From Candidatus Poseidoniales archaeon (GTDB lineage Archaea > Thermoplasmatota > Poseidoniia > Poseidoniales > Poseidoniaceae): DNA of 8,788 nucleotides. Below are positions 5,501-8,788 of this stretch, piece after piece. The notes under the pieces are model-generated. The model worked only from the letters and a program-made list of their open reading frames with translations. It searched no databases and was not told the origin of the DNA. Location: assembly GCA_003602665.1 (NCBI GenBank), contig QQSG01000078.1:1-8788 (forward strand). The letters are read 5' to 3'. Within the stretch, counting starts at the first letter, position 1; each line of letters begins with the position of its first letter. Position numbers and translations under genes: made by a program.

Positions 5501-8413
5501 GCTGGAAACACAAACCGAAATTTGAGATTAACAGGAAGTATTCGCTTAGAGGCACTCGCTGTTTCCCCAGACCCTCTCTCTTACTTCACCGTCGTTGAAG
5601 AAAGAAGCATCAACAGTACTGGAGAAAACCCTGTCTTTGAATGGTCTGAAATCGCAAATCAATCTGGAACCATCAGTGGAGACTTTGACTGGACTGTCGA
5701 CTTGGGCCCAACCACAGCAGGAGACCACGTATACCGCTTCAGAATAACTGGATACGAAGGTGGAGATACCGTTTGTCCTGCTTCAGAATTCAGACCAGAT
5801 AACGACTGTGCAATTCCATTTAATCTTACAATAGACCAATTTGCACCAGAACTCATTTCAGTCAAGGTGCTCAATGGACAAGTCGATCCGAACTACGAAT
5901 CGAATTGGAGATCACTCGTTGACGATACATGGGTCATCCCATCCAACAATCAATACATCAAGGTTGGAGTGACCGATCTCCAAGATTTGCCTGCAACAAT
6001 TGACCTCTTTTACTGGGTTGAATACCAGCACGATGCGAACAGCGATGGTATAGCAGACCCTTCAGAATATGCTACAGTAGCCTTGACCGGTGACGGAGCG
6101 TATCCAACTGCAAACTATACTGGCAACTACAACGACCTAGCAAACCAAGAGAAAGATCCTGTTGGAAGAGTCAGTATGTTCCTCGAAGGATATGATCTTG
6201 CAGGAAATTCAATTGATGCAGGAGGAGCTGGAATTTTCAATGACGAAGTAACCTATGCTTCAATGCCATCGAAGTCTCCTGAAGTTCTTACGGTTGAGTT
6301 TGAAAACTCTGCTGGACGTCCGCTACTCAATTCCAATCATCCCCTCTACGACGGTGAATGGAACAAGACAATGTACGCTGGTAATGAATACCATCTCATC
6401 GTTGATGCAGAAGATCGAAACGGTTGGAGAGACATTGATTATATCAAGGTTGAATTAGACGTAACTCGCACGGATTTAGATCTGTATTATTTCCCACGTA
6501 ATGAGACTGCATGGACAGATAGCCCTTACATTACAATCGTCGAAGAGAGTGAAAATTCAGATGGTCCTCAACTTTTGCGAATGGATGGTGGAGCCCTGAT
6601 CAACCCATTTACAGATGAATTTTATCTCGATCTCCCATTCATCATAGATTGGGGTGTAATCGGGCTCTCTTCAGAATCAAGTCCCGCCGTGACAATCGCC
6701 GACCTTGATGGAGAGGTGAAAAGAAAACTCGATGGTTCCACTACGGACATCACCAAATGGTTGTATTCCGATGGAATCAGACTCGATGTTAGAACTGATG
6801 AAGTGAATGATCTGATGATTACTCCATTCTTTACGGACATCACTGGTTCGATAACAAAAGACGTTCGTCAAGGATACGTATTCCCTGGAGATACTGTTTC
6901 GTTTGCAGGACAATATACCTACATTGATGGATGGTCGGACAGCGTATTTATTCTACCTGAAATGGAATTGACCCTTGAAGTCACTCGTATGGCTGCTCAA
7001 CCAAGTACAGCGAATGGTGTTCAATACTTCGCCTATGGCGCTGGTGGAGCGGATGGTTCGAAGCAGGATGGGCAACCGACATACCACGCATTTACTGGTG
7101 GTTCATTTGATATCAACATCACCGCCCCAACCTCAACAAACGAGTACACCTACATGTTTAGGCTGGTCAATCTCCCAGATGGAGCAGTTGATACTACAGA
7201 TGCGATATGTTCCTTCTCGACCTCTTATGGATGTGCAGAGTTCGTTCTCAAAGTCGATGCAAACGCCCCAGTGGTTACATCGAACACGTGGACAGTTCGT
7301 GACGAAGCGAATTCAGTTCTTGACGAAACGATTTCAACCTCGAACTTCAGATGCGTAGATATTGAACTCCAAATTTCTGAGAAGGAAGCCTTGTTCGAAG
7401 GTGATGTATCCGTGGCATGGAAATTCTATGTTGATCCAACAAACGATATCACATGGCCATACTTTGGAACGATTCATGGTACTGATCCTTTGACCGAAGA
7501 ATTGTCACTCTCGCCTGTTGCGGGTGGATACGCTGCAAGCGCAGACTGTGTCGACCTATGGCCTGCTGTTGATGAAAATGAGTTGCCAACGCAAGAGCAA
7601 ATCGGAAACATCGAAGTTGTCTTCTGGATAACAGGAGCAGATTCAGCAGGTTCAGCAGTGCTTGGTGGAGGCCCATCTGATGGCTCTGTTGCGCCTATCT
7701 ATTCCTCTGAATCACGGTATAACTCGCTGTATTCATTCATTTATGAAGAAGCTAGTTTCGCTGTAAAGGAAGTCGATTTGACTCCACGTTCGCCTGAAGT
7801 AGATGAAGCAATGACCTTGACGATTGAAGTTGTCAACACCGGTTCAAAAGCAGGACAAGTAACTCTACGAGTCCAGTCCGTAGTTGATGGAGGAATTCCG
7901 ATTACAGAAACCACCATCACTTCTGATGCAATTCTCATCGATGGAGAACTGGATGTTGAAGTAACGCTCGAAGCATTCGCAAATCCAACAACTGGAATGT
8001 ACTATCTCATCTATGATGATGTAACGGGAGATCTTCTCTACAACGGTTCATCGAGCGGTGATAGTTTCAACGTGAAGGTTGCAAGTGAAAGCGATGATTC
8101 GGGTGGATTGATGCTTGTTATCGTCATTCTAATCGGATTGATTCTCGTGATGGGAATCGTTGGACTTGTCCTCGTACGCCGTAACAACTCAGATGGAGTT
8201 GACGCTTACATGTATGAAGACGAAGATGATGGAAAGGCATATGCAGATCTTCCAGGCCAATACTCCGGTCCTCAAAGCCCGCCTGCTGATGTTACTCCGC
8301 AGATGGCTGAAGCCATGCGTGAATTCCCACAATGGTCGCAAGAAGAAATCCAAGGTTATTTCGACCAGGGTTGGGACATTGCTACACTCAAAGATTGGGT
8401 CAACAACCAGTAA
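2522..8413 (+). CDS. Giant secreted, membrane-anchored cell-surface protein (adhesin-like)
   Basis: 1963 residues. Residues 1-26 are a signal peptide: Arg7/Lys9, a hydrophobic core at about 10-23, and a likely cut after ATA(26). Residues about 133-366 resemble a MAM/jelly-roll domain: FESDQAGF, CASGSDCWGTGL (169-180), LSPTLDL, and a closing GWYIDNFRFG. A long beta-rich region follows, with an acidic AGDGDMEYAFDE (614-625), an EF-hand-type loop DANSDGIADPSE (1171-1182) and Ig-like modules, one pair duplicated (1053-1109 and 1527-1583). Residues about 1744-1850 look like a CARDB-type domain (VNTGSKAGQVTLRV). One membrane helix lies at about 1863-1885, followed by RR and a 76-residue cytoplasmic tail: acidic (EDEDDG), Pro-rich, then a helical FPQW...GW...W motif. 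Twelve cysteines, all extracellular, fall into six close pairs, and I count 16 N-x-S/T sequons outside, which suggests disulfides and N-glycosylation. There are no recognisable protease or hydrolase motifs. A structural, adhesive or substrate-binding surface role is inferred. It is the first gene of a rightward pair with its own promoter and a clear Shine-Dalgarno. Confidence 0.9.
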   Translation: MASTDGRTKIAFFLVTLMILTPLATAASISDFSSGTSEVEIVLDDASTYMNEVDGSVDLPAGESITSASVAVSTTPAIHGAHTRIDIETMPRVWNPNYNGQKTSFSQPTDFQFEDGATSTPVSLKAEGLLTDFESDQAGFMDTTSPPPSSGAPWEHGSLFGGAVLPSNCASGSDCWGTGLFDIDYTDDNGGSAYKQTLLSPTLDLTSAAIKDPSAYFDSWHQLATHSTSTTNPNYRYADCAYVEIRFANTPFFDPVLHQFEHIDFDIQNSSGVSFGAGYYQVGSGQANQKINGACNGVQYDEYALGGSSISGFNADGWGNMKLDLSSYGGSYVQLRFVLEHNAIPLSGSYSLDNNTMPGWYIDNFRFGSVLPQSGWMGVRGILPNVGGGDNHPNGYGLLTIEAETTSTAVLSVDIIDPLTGQNVVDNNNNSMSGLVGTVLELWDINSSTYPTVDLKFNFDSGPDQLSTPIFHGFSIGTRVGTGFNQTIISPNPPQNGIWSSQGLGDFMMYNPQLIDTAFTTDQFRSHFAHPIASVTPYIQDDCSENPEISVSMNGHDVIMQNNVKYTLGETAGMPSSAFDLSAVLSYQNPCDVAGMWFDLEFAHYAENVRIDVAGDGDMEYAFDEPAFDMFGRQTLFISSKDANDVHYGSESRTLALGLSGSVDGGEFMLPVGATIRAAEVSFENNQITSTTNANEGFDWSLLSGLEEVELGSIGNQTDGFSEMYPVEMNLSNALNTLMQSSLTPTAHIDANGNGWKKFRFSIESLNASSGGTIDLIGLDVVYDLTHYLSTGNRFASELAQGVALSTSTSGSATVPIVVHSTTGGGLSLSSLSVITSPGYVTTATLVGNPIGLYPNGEIYEITTTHTVSALTGAQFQEANLMFESVTGNIELSYSDLNGFGEVENSNGYITLQSSSVAVISEGKEITWRFTVNNVWEDTEEVKIYAGQKATNGVNGLPSAIVLAPPGGNAVENDVGITAFSILNEEGVAQNLDAGNTNRNLRLTGSIRLEALAVSPDPLSYFTVVEERSINSTGENPVFEWSEIANQSGTISGDFDWTVDLGPTTAGDHVYRFRITGYEGGDTVCPASEFRPDNDCAIPFNLTIDQFAPELISVKVLNGQVDPNYESNWRSLVDDTWVIPSNNQYIKVGVTDLQDLPATIDLFYWVEYQHDANSDGIADPSEYATVALTGDGAYPTANYTGNYNDLANQEKDPVGRVSMFLEGYDLAGNSIDAGGAGIFNDEVTYASMPSKSPEVLTVEFENSAGRPLLNSNHPLYDGEWNKTMYAGNEYHLIVDAEDRNGWRDIDYIKVELDVTRTDLDLYYFPRNETAWTDSPYITIVEESENSDGPQLLRMDGGALINPFTDEFYLDLPFIIDWGVIGLSSESSPAVTIADLDGEVKRKLDGSTTDITKWLYSDGIRLDVRTDEVNDLMITPFFTDITGSITKDVRQGYVFPGDTVSFAGQYTYIDGWSDSVFILPEMELTLEVTRMAAQPSTANGVQYFAYGAGGADGSKQDGQPTYHAFTGGSFDINITAPTSTNEYTYMFRLVNLPDGAVDTTDAICSFSTSYGCAEFVLKVDANAPVVTSNTWTVRDEANSVLDETISTSNFRCVDIELQISEKEALFEGDVSVAWKFYVDPTNDITWPYFGTIHGTDPLTEELSLSPVAGGYAASADCVDLWPAVDENELPTQEQIGNIEVVFWITGADSAGSAVLGGGPSDGSVAPIYSSESRYNSLYSFIYEEASFAVKEVDLTPRSPEVDEAMTLTIEVVNTGSKAGQVTLRVQSVVDGGIPITETTITSDAILIDGELDVEVTLEAFANPTTGMYYLIYDDVTGDLLYNGSSSGDSFNVKVASESDDSGGLMLVIVILIGLILVMGIVGLVLVRRNNSDGVDAYMYEDEDDGKAYADLPGQYSGPQSPPADVTPQMAEAMREFPQWSQEEIQGYFDQGWDIATLKDWVNNQ
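5678..5848 (+). repeat. Protein-level repeat, copy 1 (residues 1053-1109 of the surface protein)
   Basis: This segment reads GDFDWTVDL...YRFR...C...C-A-I-P-F...D-x-x-AP. It lines up with residues 1527-1583 without large gaps: the FD to Y-x-F-R spacing is 16 against 15 residues, and Y-x-F-R to AP is 38 against 39. Both copies carry two cysteines (1085 and 1096 here) followed by Ala. It is diverged at DNA level, so it is an old duplication of an Ig-like module and not a recent tandem repeat. Confidence 0.6.
7100..7270 (+). repeat. Protein-level repeat, copy 2 (residues 1527-1583 of the surface protein)
   Basis: The partner of the copy at residues 1053-1109, about 474 residues later. Shared positions are GSFD (1527-1530), YMFR (1544-1547), the cysteines at 1563 and 1571, and VDANAPV (1578-1584). 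Beyond it, residues 1611 and 1676 form a further possible cysteine pair that has no counterpart after copy 1. Confidence 0.6.
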
Positions 8414-8426
8414 AGGTCGTGACCAC

Positions 8427-8788
8427 TTGTCTGTGGAATTGGAATGGGAGGATGTGGTCTGGAAAGACCCTGATGGCGGTACGATCGTTCTTCACGGTGT
8501 TCTTCCAACGACCGTCCATCCACGTCAATTACGTCCAAGAATTGAATGGCATGCAATCGCTCTATTGGAAGGTCCTGAAATAGAAGATGTTTGGGAACTG
8601 GAGGAGGCTTCTGAAGTAGAATCTCAAGGTATCAATCTCACTTCAGCAGTTCTTGGAGGTGGAATTGACTCTGTTCTTATCCAGGATCTTCTTCAACTTG
8701 ATGAAATTCAAACAGGTAGATTTCCTGATCCCGAACCCCGTCGCTTACATCGACTAGCACTTCGGCATGACCGTCCAGTGTATTGCAT
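8427..8788 (+). CDS. Acidic protein of unknown function, 3' end cut off by the window edge
   Basis: An open frame runs to the right edge without a stop (about 120 codons). There is no ATG near its beginning. The likeliest starts are TTG at 8427 (MSVELEWEDVVW), 13 bases after the TAA of the surface-protein gene, or GTG at 8433; an AGGT at 8414-8417 lies 9 bases before the TTG. The visible protein is strongly acidic and has no signal peptide or membrane helix: VELEWEDVVWKDPDGGTIVL, then PEIEDVWELEEASEVESQG, a Gly/Leu-rich SAVLGGGIDSVLIQDLLQLD, and a basic PEPRRLHRLALRHDRPVYC. I do not recognise the family. The close spacing and lack of a terminator suggest it is co-transcribed with the surface-protein gene. 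The frame is more plausible than the competing +1 frame across the same bases (open only to 8583) because it stays open to the edge and has the acidic composition seen in the neighbouring genes. Confidence 0.65.
   Translation, partial: MSVELEWEDVVWKDPDGGTIVLHGVLPTTVHPRQLRPRIEWHAIALLEGPEIEDVWELEEASEVESQGINLTSAVLGGGIDSVLIQDLLQLDEIQTGRFPDPEPRRLHRLALRHDRPVYC

Noticed and set aside
6975..7358. A 127-codon rightward frame within the giant gene in another frame
   Set aside because: The product is rich in Gln/Thr/Ser/Met as expected of a shifted reading of the real gene; no ribosome binding site or domain is seen.
8332..8583. An 83-codon frame across the end of the giant gene and into the next
   Set aside because: It overlaps the 3' end of the surface-protein gene and competes with the acidic frame, which stays open to the window edge and fits the neighbours' composition.
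1..8788. Defence, mobile, CRISPR or RNA-gene content
   Set aside because: I saw no direct repeat array, no transposase or integrase motifs, no terminal inverted repeats and no tRNA-like cloverleaf; the window is almost fully occupied by five protein genes.

Overview
The window looks like a piece of archaeal chromosome, most consistent with a planktonic Thermoplasmatota lineage such as Marine Group II / Poseidoniales. Three things suggest this: an elongation-factor paralogue of the archaeal SelB-like type with a ruined GTPase domain; a very large secreted beta-rich protein held by one C-terminal membrane helix; and archaeal-style start signals (a TATA-like box plus a GGTGA-type Shine-Dalgarno). 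The lineage is an inference from style and was not checked by a search. I see no mobile element, CRISPR array, tRNA or rRNA.

Layout. Positions 1-2368 hold three genes on the minus strand. In transcription order these are a hotdog-fold acyl-CoA thioesterase (2368-1904), a degenerate SelB/EF-Tu-like protein (1868-846), and a two-helix membrane protein that runs off the left edge (754-1). The gaps are 35 and 91 bases, so they could be one transcript, although the 91-base gap leaves room for a separate promoter. Positions 2369-2521 are a divergent intergenic region with promoter-like AT-rich stretches for both sides and a clear Shine-Dalgarno for the rightward gene.

Positions 2522-8413 are a single rightward gene for a 1963-residue surface protein. 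It has a signal peptide, a MAM-like jelly-roll domain, a long beta-rich region with a duplicated Ig-like module and an EF-hand-type calcium loop, a CARDB-like stalk domain, one membrane helix, and a cytoplasmic tail ending in a small Trp-rich helical motif. A second rightward gene begins 13 bases after it, from a non-ATG start, and runs off the right edge. It encodes an acidic protein I do not recognise.

How the genes work together. The leftward group is mixed housekeeping (lipid-CoA metabolism, a translation-factor relative, a membrane protein) and shows no obvious shared pathway. The rightward pair is the more distinctive part: a giant cell-surface protein with a probable intracellular docking tail, followed at operon spacing by an acidic, apparently soluble protein that could be a partner. 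Nothing here amounts to a clearly recognisable new system. The points most worth a second look are the nucleotide-site-less SelB-like protein, the cytoplasmic tail of the surface protein, and its duplicated, cysteine-paired ectodomain.
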